Notes: generated by a model not told the origin, from the sequence alone. A stretch of DNA of 8,816 bases from Planctomycetaceae bacterium UBA2671 (GCA_002359185.1 DEML01000011.1:3396-12211), one strand, 5' to 3'; numbered from the stretch's first letter, positions 1 through 6,958 are shown. Translations and numbers: made by a program.

Positions 1-29
1 TTAAACGAATTCGAAAAAGTGAATGAAAT

Positions 30-45
30 GTGTGTCGAGACGCAC
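30..45 (+). other. Small hairpin upstream of the first LRR gene
   Basis: Arms GTGTGT (30-35) and ACGCAC (40-45) pair around the loop CGAG with one G-U pair, and TTT follows directly (46-48). It lies 32 nt before the chosen ATG of the LRR lipoprotein gene. The short stem and three-base T run make it a weak terminator at best. It is listed because hairpins also precede the three minus-strand LRR genes in this window. The upstream gene, if any, is outside the window. Confidence 0.25.
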
Positions 46-77
46 TTTACAATACTAATAAATCAGGCCATGTTGGA

Positions 78-1562
78 ATGAGAAGACTATTCTTTATTTG
101 CTGTCTGGTACACTTATTAAGTGTTGGTTGTGGCAAAGAATCCAAAGTTCCGACAGTAACCAACGCTACATTAAGAAACTACGACCAGGCAACATCAAAT
201 GTAGTCGAAGTCTCCGAAACGCAAACCAAACAACTGCAGCGACAACTATGGATTAGTACCATCCCCAAAGCTGGGGGGACTGTTGAAAGCAATGTTGTCG
301 ATGACGTGATGCGAGTCAGACGTATCCGTTTGCCAATGGGTAAGGATTTAAGTATCGCGATGAAATCCATTGCCTGCTTTGACGAGTTGCGGGAACTGGA
401 TCTCTCACATACTGGAATCGAGGACCAATCATTAGTCTGCCTGTTGGATCTTCCAAATCTGGTAACTTTAGATCTCAGTGGAACAAATGTCACTGCGAAG
501 GGTCTCAAACACTTGTCGTCTTTGCCTGCTTTGAAGAACTTAAATCTATCATTTTGCAAATTGGATGTCGCTGCCTTCTCTGAAATTAATAAAATCAAGC
601 TGCTTGAAAATCTTGATCTCTCTATCGCAAAATTTCTGCCAGAGAATCTTGGCGAATTCACCCATCTGACTGAATTACGGGAATTGTCGTTGATGGCGAA
701 GGTCGGCATCGAAGACCGGCATCTCAAATGTCTACGTTCAATGCCGAATCTTGAACGGCTCTACTTACGCGGTGAGATTACAGATGCAGGACTAGACCAC
801 TTGATCAGGTTGAGTCAGCTTCGACGTCTTGGTCTCGACGAAACGATGATCACTAATGCTGGATTGCAACAGTTAACTCAGCTTGATCGATTGGAATATC
901 TCGGTATTGTGGGAACTCAAGTTACCCGTGAAGGCCTCGTTATTTTGAAAGAGTTTCCAGCTCTCACAGAAGTCAGCATCTCTCCCCGTGGAGTTACTGC
1001 TCAAGACCTCGCCCATGTTAGACAATGCGAGAACCTGGAGACTTTAGGCCTGTTTGGCTCCCCAATGATTGATGATCGAGGTATGGAGGAGATTTCCAAA
1101 ATATCGTCACTTAAATCGCTCCAGATAGTCGAGGCAAAAATATCAAATCAAGGGATCGAGTCATTATCAAATCTACCGTTACTAAAAGATTTGCAACTCA
1201 TAGGGCATACTGGGCTGGTGACGTCTGAAGGCTTAATCGAACTTTCTAAAATCAAATCTTTGCAAAACCTGACTCTCGTCCAGTATCCAGTCGATCGTGC
1301 CGTGCTTAACGCTCTGGCAATGCTCCCGGAATTGAAATCGCTTGATCTTTCCAATAATCCCATGCGACCGGAATGGATTGATAAATTTAAGGATTTCCAA
1401 TTCCTCAAAACTTTATCTCTGGTCAACTGTGATTTAACGGACGAATGCATTCCTGTTCTGAAGAAGCTTAAGCATCTGGAGACGTTGACACTACCTCTCA
1501 ATAAATTTTCGGATGATGGTAAACAGGATCTCAAAGAGTCAATGAAAGGTGTTTACAATTGA
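78..1562 (+). CDS. LRR lipoprotein, about 16 repeats
   Basis: A 494-aa protein, probably anchored by lipid and facing outward, with a binding rather than catalytic role. The ATG at 78 gives a compact lipoprotein signal peptide: MRR, a hydrophobic stretch, then L-S-V-G-C with the candidate lipidated Cys at residue 18. The frame is open back to a GTG at 30, but that start would put 16 polar residues ahead of the signal peptide, so I prefer 78. There is no strong Shine-Dalgarno. From about residue 104 to the end run about 16 LRR units of roughly 24 residues, each with an LxxLxL strand (for example LRELDL, LVTLDL, LERLYL, LKSLDL), several followed by the T-x-x-G-L helix start common in bacterial LRRs. 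There is no enzymatic domain. It converges on the minus-strand LRR pair across a 224-bp gap. The LRR call is secure; the ligand is unknown. Confidence 0.93.
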   Translation: MRRLFFICCLVHLLSVGCGKESKVPTVTNATLRNYDQATSNVVEVSETQTKQLQRQLWISTIPKAGGTVESNVVDDVMRVRRIRLPMGKDLSIAMKSIACFDELRELDLSHTGIEDQSLVCLLDLPNLVTLDLSGTNVTAKGLKHLSSLPALKNLNLSFCKLDVAAFSEINKIKLLENLDLSIAKFLPENLGEFTHLTELRELSLMAKVGIEDRHLKCLRSMPNLERLYLRGEITDAGLDHLIRLSQLRRLGLDETMITNAGLQQLTQLDRLEYLGIVGTQVTREGLVILKEFPALTEVSISPRGVTAQDLAHVRQCENLETLGLFGSPMIDDRGMEEISKISSLKSLQIVEAKISNQGIESLSNLPLLKDLQLIGHTGLVTSEGLIELSKIKSLQNLTLVQYPVDRAVLNALAMLPELKSLDLSNNPMRPEWIDKFKDFQFLKTLSLVNCDLTDECIPVLKKLKHLETLTLPLNKFSDDGKQDLKESMKGVYN

Positions 1563-1663
1563 GGTCGTGAGGTAAGGTGCGTGCGTCTTGGAGAACCCTA
1601 CGAAACTACCCGGTGGATTATTATGAGTGCGCGGAAGAGATGAGATACTGGGGGCTACGCTTT

Positions 1664-1732
1664 GCTTCGACCACAGCCACCCGTCGTAACCCAAGGCCAT
1701 ACGCTGGCGCTTCTGACCCTGCCACCCGTCGT
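1664..1732. repeat. 24-nt imperfect direct repeat in a convergent gap
   Basis: Two 24-nt units, 1664-1687 and 1709-1732, lie 45 bp apart and match at 19 of 24 positions by eye. The last 12 bases, GCCACCCGTCGT, are identical. A small inverted pair (GCCA/TGGC) lies between them. The 224-bp gap separates the convergent ends of two LRR genes and contains no convincing ORF or U-tract terminator. It is more GC-rich than the flanking genes and resembles a relic of a dispersed intergenic repeat. That identity is inference and could not be checked here. Confidence 0.45.
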
Positions 1733-1786
1733 GTCTACTGATATTGCGTTCTCAAAGCATTGCATGAAATGAATACCGAACGAGAT

Positions 1787-3043
1787 TCATTCAAAGTAAT
1801 CGAGCTTGACGCCCGGGAGGCGTTTCATCAATTCATGAGTTGATTTGTCATCAAAATCGATCCAGATTTCTCGCAGATGTTGGAGCCGGGCGAGCGGGAC
1901 CAGTGATTTCCAATCGTTCGACCAGGCGAGTGGGGTCCAGGAGAGGTCAAGATATTCCAGACTCTCCAGCTCGGCCAGATATGGACCATTCTCAGGTGCA
2001 AAATTCGTGTGTCCTAAGTGGAGTTCCTTGAGTTGATCAAGCTCACTGAGTTCACGAAATGCCGAGCCTGTCAGTTTACTGTTGACAAGTCTGAGAAATT
2101 CCAATTTGGTAAGTCCATGAAGTTTTGCGAGGCCGAGATCCGTATAGCTTCCTCCAACGATGTTTAGAAACTCAAGTTGATGCAGAGAATCCAAGTGACT
2201 CATGTCGTGGTCCGAACATTCTCCGCTGATACTGAGATGTTTCAGAGTTTCGAGACGGCCAATGGTTGGATACCAATTTGATATTGCATGACACCGTATC
2301 CATAATTTTTGAAGTTGTCGACATTTAAGCAAATGGGCGAACACTTCACCATCGACGTCAATGTAAGGCTTCAGCCAAAGCGTCGACAGTGACTTCAAGC
2401 TTCCGATCGCATCAAAGGTTAGCGGTCCGATTCCCAGTCCTGACAATTTCATTTCGGTCAGTAGAGGAAACCGTCGAATGATCGCAGCAGCTATCGCATC
2501 GTCATTTTTGTTGCGAACTCTGAGTTGGATAGCAGTCAGCTTAGTCAGTTTGGACAACTGGTTGAGTGCCTCAAGCGGCAGGTTTCCCAGCTGCAGGTCA
2601 ATGTACTTAAGACCCTCCAGCTCTCCGATTGCTTTCGCCTGCATTTCACTCTGAATAATGACGCCCGAAGGCATGAACGAAGTAAGATTTTTTAATTTCA
2701 TCAACTCCTGGCAGATCGCTTTAAACTCTTCGTCTTTCACATCGGAGGCATTTCTGAAGTTGATCAGCTCAATCATAGGAAATGCTTCAACCAATTTACT
2801 AATTTTCCCGGCGGTTGGAGCATCTACTTCTACGGAGAGTGGTTCGCCCTGACTGTTCGTATGGTTCTGCCCCCAGAGCGCAGCTGAAAAATCTCGTCTT
2901 AAGTCATATTCAGGCTGAAAACTCAAAAGACGTTGCGGTTTATTCTGCGACTCAGTGATTTGTTCCTCTGCTAGTGTCGTCAAACAGTAGGAATAAAAGG
3001 TGATCATCGCGACTACGACCAATAAGCTCGAATAGGATTTCAT
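1787..3043 (-). CDS. Secreted LRR protein, downstream tandem paralog
   Basis: A 418-aa exported LRR protein. The start at 3043 (MKSYSSLL) is chosen because GGAG lies 6 nt before it and the same leader, SD and MKSY start recur in the neighbour at 4371. A frame-open ATG at 3118 would add 25 residues with no support. Residues 1-25 form a Sec signal peptide with likely cleavage after T-L-A, and no lipobox is present. About 13 LRR strands follow a short N-terminal segment (LxLTEMKLSGLGI-type strands in the middle, LEYLDLSW near the end), closing with a PGVKLDYFE tail. The last 93 residues match the neighbour at about 77 positions, while the N-terminal third is far more diverged. It lies 101 nt downstream of the neighbour's stop with no convincing terminator between, so co-transcription is likely. 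No catalytic domain is visible. Confidence 0.93.
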   Translation of the reverse strand: MKSYSSLLVVVAMITFYSYCLTTLAEEQITESQNKPQRLLSFQPEYDLRRDFSAALWGQNHTNSQGEPLSVEVDAPTAGKISKLVEAFPMIELINFRNASDVKDEEFKAICQELMKLKNLTSFMPSGVIIQSEMQAKAIGELEGLKYIDLQLGNLPLEALNQLSKLTKLTAIQLRVRNKNDDAIAAAIIRRFPLLTEMKLSGLGIGPLTFDAIGSLKSLSTLWLKPYIDVDGEVFAHLLKCRQLQKLWIRCHAISNWYPTIGRLETLKHLSISGECSDHDMSHLDSLHQLEFLNIVGGSYTDLGLAKLHGLTKLEFLRLVNSKLTGSAFRELSELDQLKELHLGHTNFAPENGPYLAELESLEYLDLSWTPLAWSNDWKSLVPLARLQHLREIWIDFDDKSTHELMKRLPGVKLDYFE

Positions 3044-3049
3044 TGTGGG

Positions 3050-3074
3050 CTCCATGAATGAAATTAGTTCATTC
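3050..3074 (-). promoter_or_regulatory. SD and abutting 7-bp inverted repeat before the downstream paralog
   Basis: On the minus strand GGAG (3053-3050) sits 6 nt before the ATG at 3043 and decides the start. Just upstream, GAATGAA (3074-3068) and TTCATTC (3062-3056) form a perfect 7-bp inverted repeat with a 5-nt loop, ending right at the in-frame ATGGAG. The stem is AT-rich and weak, with no U-tract. The SD is well supported; the hairpin is only suggestive. Confidence 0.5.
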
Positions 3075-3144
3075 GTGCTTTCAAACGTATTCAACATTCC
3101 AGCAAACGACTGCGTCACCTAAACCGCAATTTTATAAGTGCGAA

Positions 3145-4371
3145 TCATTCATAGTATTCGATTGTGACACCGGGGATGCGTTTCCTCAATTCGTGAGCGG
3201 GTTTGTCTTTGAAGTCGATCCAGATTTTACGCAGATGTTGGAGCCGGGCGAGAGGGACCAGTGATTCCCAATCGTTTGACCAGGCGAGCGGGGTCCAGGA
3301 GAGATCAAGATATTCCAGACTCTCCAGCTCCGCCAGATACGGACCATTTTCTGGGACGAATTTCGTATGTTTCAACCGAAGTTCTTTCAGTTGATCAAAC
3401 TCACTGAGTTCACGAAATGCCGAGCCTGCCACATTTTCGGAACTCAATGTGAGCTGTTTCAGTTGAGTAAGCCGATTCAGTTTCGCGAGTGAACGATCTG
3501 AATATGTCCCTCCATAAATACGGAGCACTTCCAGTTGGTTCAGTGATGCCAACTTACTCAAATCGCGATCCGCACAGACTCTCCCGAGATCGAGAAGCTT
3601 CAGACTATTAAGCCGCCCAATCGTGTCATACCAATCTTCCTGGACCTGACAGCGTAACCAGAGTTCTTGAAGCTGATGACACTTGAGCAGATGAGCGAAT
3701 GCTTCGCCATCGACTTCAATACGATGCTTCAGCCAGAGTATCGACAGTGACTTCACACTTCCGACGGCATCAAAAGTTTGCGGTCCGATTCCCAGGCCTG
3801 ACAAGTAAATTTCGGTCAGCAGAGGAAACCGACGAATGATCGCAGCGGCCATCGTGTCGTCATTGAGCCCAGGTACGCGTAACTCAAGTGTTTTCAGGTT
3901 GTTCAGTTTGGCCAGGTGATTGATCCCGCTGATGGAGACATCGCCAAGAAACACATGTAATTTCTCGATCTGTGTCAGCATGCCGATTGACCGACAGGCA
4001 GAATCACCTATCGCGATTGCAAACTGGTTGTCAAACATTTTCAAATGCTGGAGTTTGGCGAGCTCTATGCAGATTTCGCCAAAATCATCCTCTGGCAACT
4101 TCTGTTCGGAATACCGGAGATGAATTTCCTCGATCATCGGATACTCTTCGACAAGACCGCGTACGTTTTCCAGCGTAGGAGAATCAATTTGAACTCGGAT
4201 AGGCTGTTCTTCATCATTGAGAGAAAACTGGTCCCACAGACTTGCGGAATAACGATGCAGATCGATCGAAATCCGAGTTTCTGTCGACATCTGAGCATTC
4301 ACCATTTGAGGGATCGAGATCGTATAAATTATGCCGAATGCGATGACCAATAAGCTCAAATAAGATTTCAT
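3145..4371 (-). CDS. Secreted LRR protein, upstream tandem paralog
   Basis: A 408-aa exported LRR protein. The start at 4371 (MKSYLSLL) follows GGAG at a 6-nt spacing. The in-frame ATG at 4383 overlaps that SD and is less likely. Residues 1-26 form a Sec signal peptide with a probable V-N-A cleavage site and no lipobox. About 13 LRR strands span most of the mature protein (MIEEIHLR, LKTLELRV, LTEIYLSG, LQELWLRC, LEYLDLSW, LRKIWIDF), ending in an IPGVTIEYYE tail like its neighbour's. The SD lies 7 nt after the U-tract of a strong minus-strand hairpin, and upstream of that is a truncated DUF1080 gene. A dedicated promoter would have to lie inside that remnant. The protein is probably a surface or periplasmic binding protein; no enzymatic domain and no ligand can be read. 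Confidence 0.93.
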   Translation of the reverse strand: MKSYLSLLVIAFGIIYTISIPQMVNAQMSTETRISIDLHRYSASLWDQFSLNDEEQPIRVQIDSPTLENVRGLVEEYPMIEEIHLRYSEQKLPEDDFGEICIELAKLQHLKMFDNQFAIAIGDSACRSIGMLTQIEKLHVFLGDVSISGINHLAKLNNLKTLELRVPGLNDDTMAAAIIRRFPLLTEIYLSGLGIGPQTFDAVGSVKSLSILWLKHRIEVDGEAFAHLLKCHQLQELWLRCQVQEDWYDTIGRLNSLKLLDLGRVCADRDLSKLASLNQLEVLRIYGGTYSDRSLAKLNRLTQLKQLTLSSENVAGSAFRELSEFDQLKELRLKHTKFVPENGPYLAELESLEYLDLSWTPLAWSNDWESLVPLARLQHLRKIWIDFKDKPAHELRKRIPGVTIEYYE

Positions 4372-4377
4372 TGTGGG

Positions 4378-4381
4378 CTCC
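4378..4381 (-). promoter_or_regulatory. Shine-Dalgarno GGAG for the upstream LRR paralog
   Basis: On the minus strand the sequence reads ATGGAGCCCACAATG, with GGAG 6 nt before the MKSY start codon at 4371. The same 15 bases precede the sister gene. That conservation favours the downstream ATG over the in-frame ATG at 4383. Confidence 0.65.
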
Positions 4382-4388
4382 ATGAATG

Positions 4389-4416
4389 AAAAAGGCGTTG
4401 CGGAGTTCGCAACGCC
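4389..4416 (-). terminator. Intrinsic-terminator-like hairpin behind the DUF1080 remnant
   Basis: Plus-strand arms GGCGTTGCG (4394-4402) and CGCAACGCC (4408-4416) pair perfectly over 9 bp with a 5-nt loop. Read on the minus strand, the stem is followed by TTTTT (4393-4389). It lies 15 nt after the stop of the DUF1080 remnant, as expected for that gene's terminator. It also lies just upstream of the LRR gene: the U-tract ends 7 nt before the SD and 17 nt before the ATG. It may therefore act as an attenuator for the LRR genes, or be a leftover whose gene has decayed. Confidence 0.82.
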
Positions 4417-4431
4417 CTGTTGAATAAATGG

Positions 4432-4704
4432 TTATGGTAAAGCCTGCCAACCCTCGTCAAAATCGTTCGGGTTGACATCAGTTCCCGTCGCTCCCTGACG
4501 TGGTAACCAATCCATGTTGATCCTCACACCCCGAAACTGAATCAAACTGTCATGCTCCTGCAGATAAATCGGCTGCTTAAATAACCGGGCCCCTCTGGAG
4601 AATTTCTTGACGTCTGGCAAATATTGAGGAACAATGACATTTTGACTCCAATTGACAGAAAGTGCCAGAGATGGAATGTCAAGTTGCTTCCAAGAACAAG
4701 CATT
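4432..4704 (-). pseudogene. C-terminal stump of a DUF1080 (3-keto-disaccharide hydrolase-type) gene
   Basis: The minus-strand frame is open for about 90 codons, from just after an in-frame TGA (4707-4705) to TAA at 4434-4432, with no credible ATG or SD at its head. The peptide contains PIYLQEHDSLIQFRGVRI, which matches the final strands of DUF1080 domains and the intact gene here (GPIGIQEHDSKVEFKKFVL). The tails also correspond: W-x-P, then a G-x-(D/E)-V segment, then W-Q-(A/I)-P. The family is normally about 180-250 residues per domain, so most of the domain is missing, including the N-S-G-I strand and the Y-E-x-Q-I core. The adjacent plus-strand LRR gene begins where the stump ends. I read this as a truncated remnant; a functional micro-ORF from the TTG at 4620 is less likely. 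Confidence 0.72.
4607..4635 (+). promoter_or_regulatory. Candidate sigma70-type promoter for the plus-strand LRR gene
   Basis: TTGACG (4607-4612), a 17-bp spacer and AACAAT (4630-4635, 4 of 6 consensus) lie about 70 bp before the ATG at 4707. A second, perfect TTGACA at 4652-4657 has no good -10 at 16-18 bp. The site lies inside the DUF1080 remnant on the other strand. The prediction rests on consensus alone. Confidence 0.25.
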
Positions 4705-4706
4705 TC

Positions 4707-5879
4707 ATGGAACGAGTGACCCTGGTTCTGCTGACCTGCACCATGACATTCTCCCAGGTTACTGCCTCGGAACCGGGAATTGTTCGCTTTCAGCAACTTT
4801 TTGATCCCACTGACGAAGACCTCGGCAAATTGGTTGAACAAGTTCCGCGTCTGAAAATTGTTGAGTTAAGCGGTAGCGAACTTCTGACTGCACGAGGTAT
4901 CGATCATCTGCAGCAAATCGATGGATTGCAGATGTTGATCATTGGCCGCCGGACGACCCCGCTTACGGATGAGATCTGCCACAGTATTTCCCAACTTAAA
5001 GAACTGAAATCTCTTCAACTCAGCCTCCCAATTCAATCACCTCAGCAAGCGCAAATTCTTGCGTCAAACCATTCGATCACTGCTCTAGAATTTGTGGGGC
5101 CGAATATCAACAACAAAACGATCGAAAATTCTCTGCCATTGATTCAAAACCTTAAGACGCTGAATCTCACAGCTACTCGCTGTGAGGATCGTACCTGTCT
5201 GATGTTGTCAGAAAAATCAAAGCTCGTTTCACTCAATATTTCCGGTATATCCGCTCGAATCAGCAATGTTGGACTCAAACACATTTCGCAAATGAACCAA
5301 CTCGAAGAACTTCAACTCATCGGTCATTTTGATGACCAGAGTCTCTCGGCAATTTGTGACCTGGAGCGACTTAAAACACTGGAGTTGCAAGGAGATCATT
5401 TGACGGCAGACTGCCTCGAACCGATCGGGAAACTTGAATCCCTGGAATATTTGAGTATTTGGGGCGTGCCTATAACTGATGAGAGTTTGCGATTTCTAGC
5501 CTCCACTGCCAATTTGCGAAGTTTATCCTTAAATAAGAACCTCATTACCGGCAGCGGACTGATCCATCTGAAGCATTTGAGTCAACTCGAAGGTTTGACA
5601 TTGAAGTACACACCCTTTGAGACGCAGTACGCCCATCATCTGAAAGAGATTGATACGCTCAGGCATCTGAATATCAACTCACGAGAATGGGACCAACACA
5701 GTCCTCAAACTTATGAAGTCATCGGGACTCTCGATCAACTCAAGCAACTGGAAGGACTTTGCTGGGATGGAAAAGCAGAAGAGATGCGAAAACTTCACGA
5801 ACAGTTGCCGCATCTCCATCTTTCAAATAGCGACGTCTCGATCAGCTATTTACCAGTCGACAACACAGAATCACCATGA
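4707..5879 (+). CDS. Secreted LRR protein, divergent paralog of the tandem pair
   Basis: A 390-aa exported LRR protein. From the ATG at 4707 the leader is a compact Sec signal peptide (MER, hydrophobic VTLVLL..., cleavage after V-T-A at residue 20). Earlier in-frame starts are GTG 4662 and ATG 4671. They lengthen the n-region, overlap the DUF1080 remnant on the other strand and have no better SD, so 4707 is preferred but not certain. About 13 LRR strands follow (LKTLNLTA, LVSLNISG, LEELQLIG, LKTLELQG, LRSLSLNK), the same number as in the tandem minus-strand pair. The segment before the first repeat (P-T-x-E-D-L-x-K-L-V-E-Q-V-P) also corresponds to theirs, so they look like older relatives. 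It is divergent from that pair and ends 47 bp from the convergent LRR lipoprotein gene, with no clear terminator between. No enzymatic domain is seen. Confidence 0.92.
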   Translation: MERVTLVLLTCTMTFSQVTASEPGIVRFQQLFDPTDEDLGKLVEQVPRLKIVELSGSELLTARGIDHLQQIDGLQMLIIGRRTTPLTDEICHSISQLKELKSLQLSLPIQSPQQAQILASNHSITALEFVGPNINNKTIENSLPLIQNLKTLNLTATRCEDRTCLMLSEKSKLVSLNISGISARISNVGLKHISQMNQLEELQLIGHFDDQSLSAICDLERLKTLELQGDHLTADCLEPIGKLESLEYLSIWGVPITDESLRFLASTANLRSLSLNKNLITGSGLIHLKHLSQLEGLTLKYTPFETQYAHHLKEIDTLRHLNINSREWDQHSPQTYEVIGTLDQLKQLEGLCWDGKAEEMRKLHEQLPHLHLSNSDVSISYLPVDNTESP

Positions 5880-5926
5880 ATTTCGGTATAAAGAGTTTTC
5901 CTCGAATCGTATTTTCTACAGCATCT

Positions 5927-6952
5927 TCAATCTGTTTTTGTGCGCATGTAAGACTGAAACAAAGCATCGTCAAGAGTCCGATCTGTGGCCAGCCTGTCCA
6001 AATGTTTTAGCTGCTTGATGATCGGTAACGACTGGATCGTGACCCCTGTGTTATCCAAATGCAAGACACGCAGATTTTTCAAGCGACCTACTGCTGGCAT
6101 CCCCGCATCGTTGATTTGAGTCTCTCCCAAATCTAATTCGTGTATTTGTTGTAGTTGGCTGATTTCTGCGAGCGACTGATCGTCAATGGCATTGCCATCA
6201 AGAACCAGCTTTCGCAGGTGGGGCAACTTCGCAAGATATCTCAGGCCGGATCCATTCCAGTCTTTAGCACGAAAGGATAATTCCTGGAGTTGCTCCACCT
6301 GGGCAATATGACGCAAAGTTTCTTTCGTCAGTGAGGATTGTCCATGAATAACGATTTTCTTGAGTGACGGAAAATCTTTAAGCGACTCAAACAGATTATC
6401 TTTCAGGAGATCGCTTGAAATAAAAAATCCTTCCAGATGCTCCAATCTGACGAGCTGATCAAATACATTCTTCGTCAGCGAAGGCTGTGTCCAGACATCG
6501 TGAGGCAGATTATGCCGGGGAGCGATATATGTGAAGCCTTTGAGTGATTCGAGCGTGCCCATTTTCAGCAGACCCTGCTCAGAAATTCGAGTGTTGTCGG
6601 CCAAGCTGAGATTTTGAATTTGATCCGCCCCCGCTAGTGCTTCCATGGATTTATCAGAAAACGATTGACGCAGCCCGACCTCGGTTAGCTGATTGCGGCA
6701 TTCTGCAGACATCGTTAGTAACTTCGCTTCAGTCGCCTCCGTTCCCTCCCACTCATGGAAATTGGAAAACACGTTCGGACAATCATTGTCCAAGGAGTCG
6801 ATATTGAGGTTGGCAGCGACTTCGTTTTTCGTCGATAACCGTTCAGTGGCCCCTGAACCGCCTTCACTCACTTCGAAACAACCGCAGATCATCACGGAGT
6901 AACAAACCAGGAAACAAGTAGTAAATGTAAGACGGAACTGCCGACGATCCAT
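5927..6952 (-). CDS. LRR lipoprotein, about 10 repeats
   Basis: A 341-aa LRR protein predicted to be lipid-anchored. An AGGAGG on the minus strand is 6 nt from the ATG at 6952 (MDRRQF) but directly abuts the in-frame ATG at 6958, so 6952 is the better start. The leader has a basic n-region (DRRQFR), a hydrophobic core and I-C-G-C, with Cys25 as the likely lipidated residue, then a polar Gly/Ser linker. About ten LRR strands follow (LTEVGLRQ, IQNLSLAD, LRKLVLDG, IHELDLGE, LRVLHLDN), with canonical T-x-I-x-D-A-G spacing near the C-terminus and looser repeats near the N-terminus. It lies downstream of the intact DUF1080 gene on the same strand, separated by 78 bp that hold a strong terminator-like hairpin. 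Expression probably needs read-through or a promoter inside the DUF1080 gene. Role unknown; likely a binding protein. Confidence 0.92.
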   Translation of the reverse strand: MDRRQFRLTFTTCFLVCYSVMICGCFEVSEGGSGATERLSTKNEVAANLNIDSLDNDCPNVFSNFHEWEGTEATEAKLLTMSAECRNQLTEVGLRQSFSDKSMEALAGADQIQNLSLADNTRISEQGLLKMGTLESLKGFTYIAPRHNLPHDVWTQPSLTKNVFDQLVRLEHLEGFFISSDLLKDNLFESLKDFPSLKKIVIHGQSSLTKETLRHIAQVEQLQELSFRAKDWNGSGLRYLAKLPHLRKLVLDGNAIDDQSLAEISQLQQIHELDLGETQINDAGMPAVGRLKNLRVLHLDNTGVTIQSLPIIKQLKHLDRLATDRTLDDALFQSYMRTKTD

Positions 6953-6958
6953 AATCAT

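Larger units (their letters stand above)
1787..4391 (-). repeat. Tandem gene duplication of about 1.3 kb units
   Basis: The two minus-strand LRR genes are direct copies: starts at 3043 and 4371 are 1328 bp apart and stops at 1787 and 3145 are 1358 bp apart. Similarity extends upstream through the shared leader ATGGAGCCCACAATG and about ten more bases, then stops abruptly (around 3062 and 4390), which marks one edge of the duplicated unit. DNA similarity is highest at this leader and over the 3' third (roughly 1800-2070 and 3160-3430). The intervening N-terminal LRR region is much more diverged, so the conservation is patchy. Confidence 0.8.

Noticed and set aside
30..77. GTG at 30 as start of the first LRR gene
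   Set aside because: It adds 16 polar residues before an otherwise compact lipoprotein signal peptide and lies in a hairpin without an SD; ATG 78 fits better.
179..727. 182-aa open frame on the minus strand
   Set aside because: It is antisense to the LRR gene, Ser/Arg-rich, and shows no domain or ribosome site. It is a shadow of a repetitive coding sequence.
1148..1534. 128-aa minus-strand frame
   Set aside because: Antisense shadow of the same LRR gene; no recognisable protein features.
1840..2036. 63-aa plus-strand frames, recurring at 3203-3394
   Set aside because: They recur only because the underlying minus-strand LRR genes are duplicated. They have no SD and an Arg/Ser-rich composition typical of antisense frames.
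3044..3118. Upstream ATG 3118 for the downstream tandem LRR gene
   Set aside because: The extension is not shared with the paralog, which diverges there, and a conserved GGAG supports ATG 3043.
4542..4841. 99-aa minus-strand frame over the divergent LRR start
   Set aside because: It is a frame-shifted reading of the DUF1080 remnant plus antisense of the LRR gene. It carries no missing part of the DUF1080 domain.
5713..6018. 101-aa plus-strand frame across the convergent gene ends
   Set aside because: It overlaps the end of one LRR gene and the antisense of another, with no coherent composition.
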